This document shows positions 1 through 6,074 of a stretch of DNA of 12,879 nucleotides, one piece after another (position 1 is the stretch's first letter; every line of letters starts with the position of its first letter). The position numbers were made by a program, and so were the translations under genes. The notes beneath the pieces are model-generated. The model saw nothing but the letters and a program-made list of their open reading frames with translations. It had not been told where the DNA came from and searched no databases. The DNA lies in NCBI GenBank assembly GCA_034430275.1, contig DAOUEW010000350.1:1-12879 (forward strand). Direction: 5' to 3'. The stretch comes from JAUVXJ01 sp034430275 (lineage in GTDB: Bacteria; Chloroflexota; Anaerolineae; UBA7937; B3-Chlor).

Positions 1-153
1 CTCGACCTGGCAGCCACGCTGCCCGTGGTCGTCAGCGACACCGAGGCGGTGTACCTCTACGGGCTGGACATTTTGGCTCAGCTTCCTCGTCGTGGCGGCG
101 TCGCTACGGGTGGCCCTGGACACTTCCCGGTGCTTCCCCTCCCTCGAGGGTAG
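1..153 (+). pseudogene. RHS-repeat core fragment, truncated
   Basis: The plus strand is open from the left edge to a TAG at 151-153. The first 27 residues contain LPVVVSDTEAVYLYGLDILA, the pattern of the RHS/YD-repeat-associated core region (family knowledge, recalled by eye). After about base 85 the similarity stops: the usual continuation of the core is absent and the remaining residues are Arg/Gly/Pro-rich with no recognisable pattern. I read it as the 3' remnant of an RHS gene broken by rearrangement, with the rest of the gene left of the window. It points away from the benzoyl-CoA reductase operon and shows no link to it. It could also be the true end of a divergent RHS protein; the match is short. 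Confidence 0.45.
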
Positions 154-220
154 GGGATAAAGGGGAGGGTGAACCTAACGGCGCTATCGTACCGCCTCCG
201 CGCATGGCCCCTGAGACAAG

Positions 221-258
221 AAGCCTCCCGGGCATCTGTGCGATACCACGGGAGGCTT
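221..258 (-). terminator. Rho-independent terminator of the bzd operon
   Basis: AAGCCTCCCG (221-230) and CGGGAGGCTT (249-258) form a perfect 10-bp stem with an 18-nt loop. On the minus strand the stem is followed by TCTTGTCT, a moderately T-rich tail. It lies about 40 nt past the stop codon of the last minus-strand gene (TGA, 302-300), where the operon should end. The plus-strand side has TTTC after the stem, so weak bidirectional action is possible. Bases 154-220 and 259-299 hold no gene I can support. Confidence 0.75.
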
Positions 259-299
259 TCGCTGCTGTCAGATCGAAGCGGGCCAGACCGGCCCAAGGC

Positions 300-557
300 T
301 CAGAACAGGTCCTCGTCGAGGCGGGACTCCCCCTGGGGCCTGGTCCAGATGGTCTTGTAGCGGTCCGGCTCTTCCTCGAAGCACTTCTGGCAATCCTCCG
401 AGTCGGGGTCGACGACCACCGGCTCCAGATGGACCTCCAGCCCCATCTCCTCGTACATATTGACAGCCTCGCTGAGGCGAGGTTCGTCTGTCCTGAACTG
501 CTCGGTCCATCCTTGGGCGACCAGTTCCTCTTGTCTGGTCTTCGCTGCTTCTGCCAT
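300..557 (-). CDS. Small acidic CxxC protein, last gene of the operon
   Basis: Encodes 85 residues. I chose the ATG at 557 over an in-frame ATG at 584 because a clear GGAGG sits 8 nt before it. The protein is soluble, with no signal peptide or membrane segment. An RLSEAVNMYEEMGLEV stretch (about 27-42) looks like a helix followed by a strand. It is followed by Cys56-x2-Cys59 in DCQKCFEEEPDRYKTIWTRP, suitable for metal or redox binding. The tail ends LDEDLF, very like the ends of the oxidoreductase (LDDLF) and BzdN (EEEDLF) in the same operon. It follows the GNAT gene by 60 bp and precedes the terminator, so it is co-transcribed. I believe similar small proteins occur as conserved hypotheticals, but I know no function. 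A docking or assembly partner of the reductase system is an inference. Confidence 0.75.
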   Translation of the reverse strand: MAEAAKTRQEELVAQGWTEQFRTDEPRLSEAVNMYEEMGLEVHLEPVVVDPDSEDCQKCFEEEPDRYKTIWTRPQGESRLDEDLF

Positions 558-617
558 TCTGAAACCTCCAGGCCGCGCCTCCACCTCGCTCAGCCGTTGT
601 CAGCGGGTGCGTCGCGC

Positions 618-1082
618 CTACGCCAGATCCAGCTTCAGGTTCAGGGTGTTGGCGGCCACGAAGCCCTGATCGGCGAAGAAGCTCAGCAGGTCTGTGTCGG
701 ACCATTCGACCAGAGTGCGGACCTTGTTCACGCCGGCCTTGTGGACAGTCGTCTTGAACTCGTCGAGCAGGTAGCCTGCCACTCCCTGGCGCTGGTACTC
801 AGGATCTACTCCAATGGTGTCGATGTAGGCAATGCTTTCGGGAATGCCGAACTCCCCCAGGTAAACGCTGCCCATGACGAACCCGGCTACCTGGTCTCCC
901 ACCTCGGCGACGAGGGATGTCACCAGGCGACCGCTATCTTGATCGAGGATCTCGGCGATCTTGCGCTCGTAGTACTCGGGGCGTCTCTTGCCGAAGACCT
1001 TGTAGTCGATCTCGGTCACCAGATCTAGATCCGATTCCCACATCACCCTGATCTGGACGTCTTCCGCTGCCAGCTTAGCCAT
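618..1082 (-). CDS. GNAT family N-acetyltransferase
   Basis: Encodes 154 residues, a single-domain GNAT of normal length. The ATG at 1082 has AAGGAGG 7 nt upstream; a longer in-frame ORF starting at 1124 lacks this. The acetyl-CoA-binding motif A is visible as YIDTIGVDPEYQRQGVAGYL (about 86-105), with the pyrophosphate loop Q-R-Q-G-V-A at 97-102. The preceding strand LVAEVGDQVAGFVMG and the C-terminal FFADQGFVAANTLNLKLDL fit the rest of the fold. It lies 95 bp after the oxidoreductase gene in the same orientation. Acetyltransferase genes also occur in other aromatic degradation clusters (for example badL of Rhodopseudomonas, recalled). Possible roles are protein lysine acetylation or acetylation of an amino-aromatic, but the substrate cannot be read from the sequence. 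Confidence 0.85.
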   Translation of the reverse strand: MAKLAAEDVQIRVMWESDLDLVTEIDYKVFGKRRPEYYERKIAEILDQDSGRLVTSLVAEVGDQVAGFVMGSVYLGEFGIPESIAYIDTIGVDPEYQRQGVAGYLLDEFKTTVHKAGVNKVRTLVEWSDTDLLSFFADQGFVAANTLNLKLDLA

Positions 1083-1102
1083 CGTGATCCTCCTTACCCG
1101 TG

Positions 1103-1143
1103 GGCTGGAGACCAGCCGATCCACACAGATGCACCAAAGGTGC
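1103..1143 (-). other. Two small intercistronic hairpins before the GNAT gene
   Basis: The 95-bp gap between the oxidoreductase stop and the GNAT start holds two perfect stem-loops: GCACC-AAA-GGTGC (1131-1143) and GGCTGG-AGA-CCAGCC (1103-1117). On the minus strand neither is followed by a T-run, so termination is unlikely. The second ends about 8 nt before the Shine-Dalgarno and could affect translation or mRNA processing. Confidence 0.5.
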
Positions 1144-1177
1144 GCCCCACATCATACACAATATCGACGTACGTTTG

Positions 1178-3697
1178 CTAGAAAAGGTCGTCCAGTTCGT
1201 CCGCGCCGCCGCCGGGCAGCTCGCCGTGCTGCTGGAGGTACTGCTGCAACAACTCGCTCTCTCGCTTGGTATACATCTCGTCCTCTTCGAAGAGGAAGAA
1301 GCAGGCCTGGTCGTTGGTCGCCACCTCCTCCAGCAAGGCTTCTCTCATGTTCATCACGCCCTTGATGGCCAGGACGCCCTTTTCCGCATCCAGAAGTTGA
1401 TAGACCCCGGCCAGCTCTGGCACGCTCCCGACGGCCTCGCTGGTGAGTTGCAACCACTTCTCGGGCGGCGGCACAGGGGCCGAGATGTGCAGTCGATAGT
1501 CGCACCTTAGGCAGCGGCTGGCCTCCTGGCAGGCCATCTCCTCGTCGTAGCCGAGGTAGACTTCGTCGAAGCCGGCGTGTCGTTCGGTCACGGGGAGAGT
1601 GGGCATGCTCACACGGGCCAGTTCGGCGAAGCCCTCCTGCCGCCCCATGTGGGGGTCGAACTCCTCTGGTGGTAGCAGTGCCTGCTCGATGTCGCCTTCC
1701 CCACCGAGGTGCTTGTCGATGGAGATCGCGGCTTCGCGGCCCATCTGGATGGCATCAATGACCATCACCGGCCCGCTGTGCACCTCGCCTGTGGCAAAGA
1801 CGCCTGGCTCTGCGGTCTCCATGGTCTCCTCGTCGGCCGCGATCAGCCCTCCCTGCGTCTGCACCCCGCTGCCTTCGACCAGTGAGAGGTCTGTGCCCTG
1901 GCCGATAGCCAGCAAAACTACGTCGGTTTCGATGGCTGTGGTCTCGGATTCATCGTACTGGGGGTTGAATCGTCCCCCTTCGTCGAAGACGCAGGTGCAG
2001 CAGACCAGGTCGACTCGCTTGCCCGCGCTGTCGAGGGCGACGATTCTCTGTGGCCCCCAGGAGGGGTGGAGAATCACACCCTCTTCCACTGCCTCTTCGA
2101 TCTCCCACTCGTTGGCGGGCATCTCCTCCCGGCATTCCAGACAGGCCACCTCAACCTCGGAGGCCCCCACGCGCAAGGCTGTGAGGGCTACGTCCATGGC
2201 CACCCCGCCGCCGCCGATGACGAGCACCCTGCCCTGGAGGCTGATCTCCTTCCCCTTTCGTACGTCGCGCAGGAAGTCCATGCCCCACAGGACGCCCTCG
2301 AGATCGGCGCCCTCCACGGGTAATCTCCTGGCAAGCTGAGCGCCGATGGCCACGAGCACGGCGTCGTAGTGCTCCTGGAGCTGTGCGAGGGACAGATCCT
2401 CGCCGATGGTGGTGTTCGTCTTGAGCTCGACGCCTAGATCCAGCAGATCGTTGACCTCGCTCTCCAGCACCTCTGTGGGCAGCCGGTAGGCGGGAATGCC
2501 CCAGCGCAGCATCCCACCGGCCTCGGGCTCGGCCTCGAAAACCGTGACCTCATGGCCCAGCAGAGTGAGATAGTAGGCGGCCGTCAGCCCGGAGGGGCCG
2601 GAGCCCACGATAGCCACCTTCTTGCCGGTGGCTGGCGCGGGCCGAATGCCGCTCTTCCAGAGGTCGGTGTCCTGGTCTGCGGCGAACCGCTTCAGATCGC
2701 AGATGGCCATAGGCTCGTTGACCTCTCCGCGACGGCACGCCTCTTCGCAGGGATGGAAGCAGATGCGGCCCAGGACCCCTGGGAAGGGAACCCTCTCACG
2801 GATGACCGCCTCGGCCTCGGCATATTTCCCATCTCCGATGAGTCTGATGTACCTGGGGACGTCCACGCCCGCGGGACAGGCTGCTGTGCAGGGCACCAGG
2901 GTCTCCTTTTTGTTGGCCGCTGTGACCTCGACCTTGTCCCTGAGCGCTCCGGTAGGACAGACCTCGACACAGGCGGTGCAGAACTTGCAGGCGGACTCCG
3001 CCAGCGTGGGCCCATCCACCGTTCCTATGATGGCCTGACCATTCTGGTAGACGAAGCCGATGGCTGCGATGCCCCGCAGATCCTCGCAAGCGCGCACGCA
3101 GCGCGTGCAACCTATGCAGAGGTTGTAGTCCCTGGTGAAGAGGGGCTCGCTATCCAGCACGGGTATGCCCCTGGGCACATATCTGGGCAGGCCCTCGGGG
3201 AGGCCGATGTAGTCGACGATTCTCTCGAGCTCGCAATTGCCGAGGTCGGGACAGCATCGCTCCTCCTCCGGGACGTTGGAGGAGCACTGCGTGCGACTGC
3301 ATCCCTCTTTCTGGGCGCAGGTCAAGCAGGCATGGGGATGGTGCTCCAGATAGGGAAAGAGGTTCTTGCGACGCTGTTTCTGGATCTCGGGCGTCTCGGT
3401 GTGCACCACCATTCCCTGGGATACCGGCGTGTTGCAGGCGGTCTGGAACTCCTCCATGCCTGCCACCTCGACGATGCAGAGGCGGCATCCTTCGTAGGCA
3501 TCTGCGCTCTCCGAGGAGATCTTTTCCTCACCACGGAAGATGACTTCTTTCGGCTCTAGGCCCTTGGACGTGGGAAGGTTGGGGTGATAGCAGAGGGTCG
3601 GGATGTACACGTCGGCCGCGGCTGCAGCTTCCAGGATGGTGGATCCTTCAGAGACGGTGACGGTGATGTCGTTGACGCTGAGCGTTACATCGCCCAT
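1178..3697 (-). CDS. NuoG-like/GltD-like iron-sulfur flavoprotein oxidoreductase with GIY-YIG-like tail
   Basis: Encodes 839 residues; the ATG at 3697 follows AGGAGG. Residues 1-95 form a [2Fe-2S] domain (Cys36, 71, 74, 88). A NuoG-type His-Cys3 site follows (His120, Cys124, 127, 133), then two [4Fe-4S] CxxCxxCxxxC motifs (194-204 and 237-247). Residues 265-340 are the GltD-type Fe-S region (Cys270, 274, 313, 317, 321). Residues 358-735 are a GltD/NfnL-like flavoprotein with an FAD loop GSGPSG (365-370), an NAD(P) loop GGGGVA (495-500) and ATGE (635-638). Residues about 755-828 resemble the UvrC GIY-YIG domain (GVY, NMRE, KRESELL), and the tail is LDDLF. It follows the ferredoxin gene, so its likely role is NAD(P)H-dependent ferredoxin reduction for the reductase, comparable with the KorC/BzdV flavoprotein of Azoarcus. 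The NfnL-like core makes electron bifurcation possible, but no partner subunit is encoded here. Confidence 0.88.
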   Translation of the reverse strand: MGDVTLSVNDITVTVSEGSTILEAAAAADVYIPTLCYHPNLPTSKGLEPKEVIFRGEEKISSESADAYEGCRLCIVEVAGMEEFQTACNTPVSQGMVVHTETPEIQKQRRKNLFPYLEHHPHACLTCAQKEGCSRTQCSSNVPEEERCCPDLGNCELERIVDYIGLPEGLPRYVPRGIPVLDSEPLFTRDYNLCIGCTRCVRACEDLRGIAAIGFVYQNGQAIIGTVDGPTLAESACKFCTACVEVCPTGALRDKVEVTAANKKETLVPCTAACPAGVDVPRYIRLIGDGKYAEAEAVIRERVPFPGVLGRICFHPCEEACRRGEVNEPMAICDLKRFAADQDTDLWKSGIRPAPATGKKVAIVGSGPSGLTAAYYLTLLGHEVTVFEAEPEAGGMLRWGIPAYRLPTEVLESEVNDLLDLGVELKTNTTIGEDLSLAQLQEHYDAVLVAIGAQLARRLPVEGADLEGVLWGMDFLRDVRKGKEISLQGRVLVIGGGGVAMDVALTALRVGASEVEVACLECREEMPANEWEIEEAVEEGVILHPSWGPQRIVALDSAGKRVDLVCCTCVFDEGGRFNPQYDESETTAIETDVVLLAIGQGTDLSLVEGSGVQTQGGLIAADEETMETAEPGVFATGEVHSGPVMVIDAIQMGREAAISIDKHLGGEGDIEQALLPPEEFDPHMGRQEGFAELARVSMPTLPVTERHAGFDEVYLGYDEEMACQEASRCLRCDYRLHISAPVPPPEKWLQLTSEAVGSVPELAGVYQLLDAEKGVLAIKGVMNMREALLEEVATNDQACFFLFEEDEMYTKRESELLQQYLQQHGELPGGGADELDDLF

Positions 3698-3740
3698 ACT
3701 TGACCTCCTGTCAAACGGGCTTGTTTCTGGGCAAAGACAA

Positions 3741-3776
3741 CAGCCGAACGGCTACGAAGTAGAACACGTTCGGCTG
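3741..3776 (-). terminator. Stem-loop with T-rich tail between bzdM and oxidoreductase gene
   Basis: CAGCCGAAC (3741-3749) and GTTCGGCTG (3768-3776) form a perfect 9-bp stem. Inside is a second short stem, CTAC-GAA-GTAG (3752-3762). On the minus strand it is followed by TTGTCTTTG. It lies about 80 nt after the ferredoxin stop and about 45 nt before the oxidoreductase start. It could be a partial terminator that lowers expression of downstream genes, or an mRNA-stabilising 3' end for the upstream message. The T-run is interrupted, so full termination is doubtful. Confidence 0.5.
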
Positions 3777-3858
3777 GATAGGCGACTAGTGGCGCATTTT
3801 CTCCTCGCGCGAGGAAGCGTTGCCCGCTCTCGCCAACTCAAGGCCAGCAGGCGTCTGG

Positions 3859-4146
3859 CTACCAGGAGTGACTGATAGCCCCCTCCGGGCAGGCGGCGAC
3901 GCAGGGTAGCGGCGGCCTGTCAGCCACCGGCTTGCAGGGACCGCAGGTATACTTGATCTTCTTGCGCTCGGCTTCTGTGACCACGGCCACCTGTTCGTCG
4001 GACAGGGGATCCACAGGGTCATCAACCACCTCCAGCACGCCGTAGGGGCAGGCCTCCACGCAATCCCCACACCCGGTGCACTTGTCGGTGTCTATGCTGA
4101 TGAAGTAATCCCCTGAGCCGTCTTTGTAGCCATAGTTGGCGATCAT
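3859..4146 (-). CDS. bzdM: 2x[4Fe-4S] ferredoxin, electron donor to benzoyl-CoA reductase
   Basis: Encodes 95 residues; the ATG at 4146 has GGAGG 7 nt upstream. The first cluster motif is regular: Cys23-x2-Cys26-x2-Cys29-x3-Cys33, followed by Pro. The second is expanded: Cys68-x2-Cys71-x10-Cys82-x3-Cys86, with ten residues between its second and third cysteines. An acidic linker (VVDDPVDPLSDEQ) joins the halves. Insertions near the second cluster are known in the Allochromatium-type ferredoxins used by aromatic reductases (family knowledge), where low potentials are needed. The gene follows bzdQ, the position of bzdM in the Azoarcus operon, and precedes the oxidoreductase gene. It should shuttle electrons from that enzyme to the BzdPQ module. 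The symbol rests on position and type, not on an alignment. Confidence 0.85.
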   Translation of the reverse strand: MIANYGYKDGSGDYFISIDTDKCTGCGDCVEACPYGVLEVVDDPVDPLSDEQVAVVTEAERKKIKYTCGPCKPVADRPPLPCVAACPEGAISHSW

Positions 4147-4294
4147 AAATCAACCTCCGTGAGAACTAGAAGGACAGAGCAGAGACGCTCCGACAGGACT
4201 CTTGCGCATAGGTAGCCGGAGGGGTGTGGCGCCCTCTGGGCTCACTGTGTCGTGCGGAAAGGGAAGGTGGTCTGTCATCCGCCTCCAGCTCCCA

Positions 4295-5185
4295 CTACTT
4301 GCCCTTCTTGCGTTCCTTCTTCGCCAGGGCGTTGGCGAACAGAGCTCCGCCCAGTGCACCTGCGATCTGGGTATCTATGGAGGGCTTGAGGGCCTTGATG
4401 CCCAGTTCCTTCTCAATCCTGCTTACAATACCGATGTTCTTGGCGATGCCTCCGGTGATGGCGAAGTCCTCCTCGATGCCGAGGCGCTCCAGAAGTCCCA
4501 CCACCCTATGGGCCATGGCCAAACAATAGGCAGCCAGTACCTTCTCCTTGGGCCAGCCCTCGCGCAGGAGAGCCGAGGCCTCCGATTTGGCGAAGACCAC
4601 GCACGTGCTGCTTACCATCGGCGGCTCTTCCTCCACCTGGAGGGACATCTCGCCCGCCTTGGTGATGTGGACCCCCAACAGATCGGCGAAGACCTCCATG
4701 CCGCGGCCTGTGCCGGCTGCGCACTTGTCGTTCATCAGGAAGGAGACCACCTTCCCCTTCTCGTCTACACGGATGGCCTTGCAGTCCTGGCCGCCCATGT
4801 CCAGAACGGTCTTGATGGTGGGGCCGTACATGTAGTTGGCCCCGCGGCCGTGACAGGCGATCTCGGTGATAGCCCTCTTGGAAAAGGGGACGTTGACCCT
4901 TCCGTATCCGGTGCCGACCACGTATTCGATGTTATCCTGGGTCAGCTCAGTGCCTTCCAGGGCCCAATCCATGGCGTCCTGGGCGCTCTTCGGGCTGTCC
5001 GAGCCCGTGCGCATGTTGCTATAGGCAAACAGCTTGCCGTCGACCATGATCACAGCTTGGGAACTGACCGATCCCACGTCGACTCCAGCGCTGATGATGT
5101 CTCCCGCCTTCCAGTCGATATCGGGATCATGCCAGTTGGACTCCGTCCAACGCCAGTATTCCTTGCTGCTCGTATCCTCAGCCAT
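4295..5185 (-). CDS. bzdQ: Benzoyl-CoA reductase, bzd-type, ATPase subunit Q
   Basis: Encodes 296 residues of the BcrA/BadF/HgdC ATPase family (actin-like ASKHA fold). The ATG at 5185 has GGAGG 6 nt upstream. An N-terminal extension of about 30 residues (YWRWTESNWHDPDIDW) precedes the fold and fits BzdQ as I recall it. Motifs in order: phosphate-1 AGVDVGSVSSQAV (33-45), GTGYGR (91-96), phosphate-2 VLDMGGQDCKAI (127-138), Cys155 in NDKCAAGTG, Cys195 in STCVVFAKSEA, and the adenosine motif ITGGIAKN (243-250). The two cysteines are the positions that bind the [4Fe-4S] cluster bridging the two ATPase subunits. With BzdP it hydrolyses ATP to drive low-potential electrons into BzdNO. It ends in a Lys/Arg-rich tail (KKERKKGK). 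The P/Q assignment rests on gene order and the N-terminal extension. Confidence 0.9.
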   Translation of the reverse strand: MAEDTSSKEYWRWTESNWHDPDIDWKAGDIISAGVDVGSVSSQAVIMVDGKLFAYSNMRTGSDSPKSAQDAMDWALEGTELTQDNIEYVVGTGYGRVNVPFSKRAITEIACHGRGANYMYGPTIKTVLDMGGQDCKAIRVDEKGKVVSFLMNDKCAAGTGRGMEVFADLLGVHITKAGEMSLQVEEEPPMVSSTCVVFAKSEASALLREGWPKEKVLAAYCLAMAHRVVGLLERLGIEEDFAITGGIAKNIGIVSRIEKELGIKALKPSIDTQIAGALGGALFANALAKKERKKGK

Positions 5186-5203
5186 TCATGTCCTCCTTCG
5201 GTA

Positions 5204-5228
5204 GCAGGGGCCTGGCTATAGCCTCTGC
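5204..5228 (-). other. Imperfect hairpin between bzdP and bzdQ
   Basis: GCAGGGGC (5204-5211) pairs with GCCTCTGC (5221-5228) with one mismatch. The region also holds the perfect 10-base palindrome GGCTATAGCC (5214-5223). It fills most of the 49-bp gap just before the bzdQ Shine-Dalgarno. No T-run follows, so it is not a terminator; a role in mRNA processing is possible. Confidence 0.35.
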
Positions 5229-5234
5229 ACTCTA

Positions 5235-6008
5235 TCAGTTGGCAATGCCCGCCGCCAGCAGCGCAGCTCCCAAGGCACTCACGAACTCCGGATCCTCGGG
5301 GATCAAAATCTCCATCTCCAGATCTCTCTTCAGGGAGTCTATGAAGCCGGGGTTCTTGGCCACGCCTCCGATGAGACAGACCTCCGGCTCCACGCCCACC
5401 CGGCGGGCCATGGAGGTGATACGGGAGGCCATAGCATCGTGCACGGCACGGGCGATGTCTCGTTTCGGCGTCTTCTGGTGGATGAGGGAAACGACCTCAG
5501 ACTCGGCGAAGACGGCGCATTGAGCGTTCATGGGTACGGCCCTGGTCGAGGTCAAGGAGAGGGGACCCAGCTCGGTCAAAGGCAGCTCCAGCGCCCTGGC
5601 CATAGCCTCGGTGAAGGCGCCTGCGCCGGCGGCACACCTCTCGTTGATGGCGAAATCGACCACCTTCCCTTTCTCGTCCACTTTGATGGCGCGTCCTTCT
5701 TCTGCGCCCACGTCGATCACCGTTCGGGCGGAGGGAAAGAGATAGATGGCGCCGGCGGCGTCTGCCCCTACCTCAGTATACGAGTCATCGGCGTCTTTGA
5801 CCTCTTTTCTCCCCGCGCCGGTGGCGTAGATTGTCTCCACTTGTTCACGGGTGACTCCAGCTTCTGCCAGGCCGGCATCCAGGGCCTCCTTGATGTCACT
5901 GGCCGTGTCGAAACCGGCCGTAACCTGGCCTTTGCCCAGCACCTTGCCATTGTCCTGGATGATGATCTTGACGTTCTTGGCACCTACATCTATGCCCGCT
6001 GTTACCAT
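5235..6008 (-). CDS. bzdP: Benzoyl-CoA reductase, bzd-type, ATPase subunit P
   Basis: Encodes 257 residues, the second BcrA/D-type ATPase of the heterotetramer. I chose the ATG at 6008 over one at 6059 because GGAGG lies 8 nt upstream and the protein then starts directly with the phosphate-1 motif TAGIDVGAKNVK (3-14). The longer form would add 17 residues coded by the intercistronic stem-loop. Other motifs: ATGAGR (62-67), phosphate-2 VIDVGAEEGRAIK (98-109), Cys125 in NERCAAGAG, Cys164 in NAQCAVFAESE, and LIGGVAKNPG (212-221). Cys125 and Cys164 correspond to the cluster-bridging cysteines. The phosphate-2 loop reads GAEEGR where BzdQ has GGQDCK, so the two ATPases are not interchangeable. It follows bzdO by 66 bp and precedes bzdQ by 49 bp. 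Confidence 0.88.
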   Translation of the reverse strand: MVTAGIDVGAKNVKIIIQDNGKVLGKGQVTAGFDTASDIKEALDAGLAEAGVTREQVETIYATGAGRKEVKDADDSYTEVGADAAGAIYLFPSARTVIDVGAEEGRAIKVDEKGKVVDFAINERCAAGAGAFTEAMARALELPLTELGPLSLTSTRAVPMNAQCAVFAESEVVSLIHQKTPKRDIARAVHDAMASRITSMARRVGVEPEVCLIGGVAKNPGFIDSLKRDLEMEILIPEDPEFVSALGAALLAAGIAN

Positions 6009-6041
6009 GGTCAAAACCTCCTCAGTTATTGGAGCAACGAT

Positions 6042-6064
6042 GAGGGTTGGCGGACCCAACCCTC
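6042..6064 (-). other. Strong intercistronic hairpin between bzdO and bzdP
   Basis: GAGGGTTGG (6042-6050) and CCAACCCTC (6056-6064) make a perfect 9-bp stem with a 5-nt loop. On the minus strand it is followed by ATCGTTGCTCC, not a T-run, so full termination is unlikely. It lies 10 nt after the bzdO stop. It may protect the bzdNO message from 3' exonucleases, giving more catalytic than ATPase subunit; that role is inferred. Confidence 0.6.
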
Positions 6065-6074
6065 CAGTAGTGTA

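Noticed and set aside
204..1028. 274-codon plus-strand ORF
   Set aside because: It lies antisense to the GNAT and 85-aa genes, has no recognisable domain or ribosome binding site, and spans the terminator. It is a high-GC shadow.
2552..3559. 335-codon plus-strand ORF
   Set aside because: Antisense to the Fe-S part of the oxidoreductase; no domain pattern and no Shine-Dalgarno seen.
4295..6008. The two ATPase genes as a recent tandem duplication
   Set aside because: The proteins differ widely, including GAEEGR versus GGQDCK and the N-terminal extension. They are old paralogues typical of class I reductases.
6009..6059. Upstream in-frame start for bzdP at 6059
   Set aside because: It would encode the intercistronic hairpin and has no ribosome binding site. 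The ATG at 6008 has GGAGG and begins the ATPase motif.
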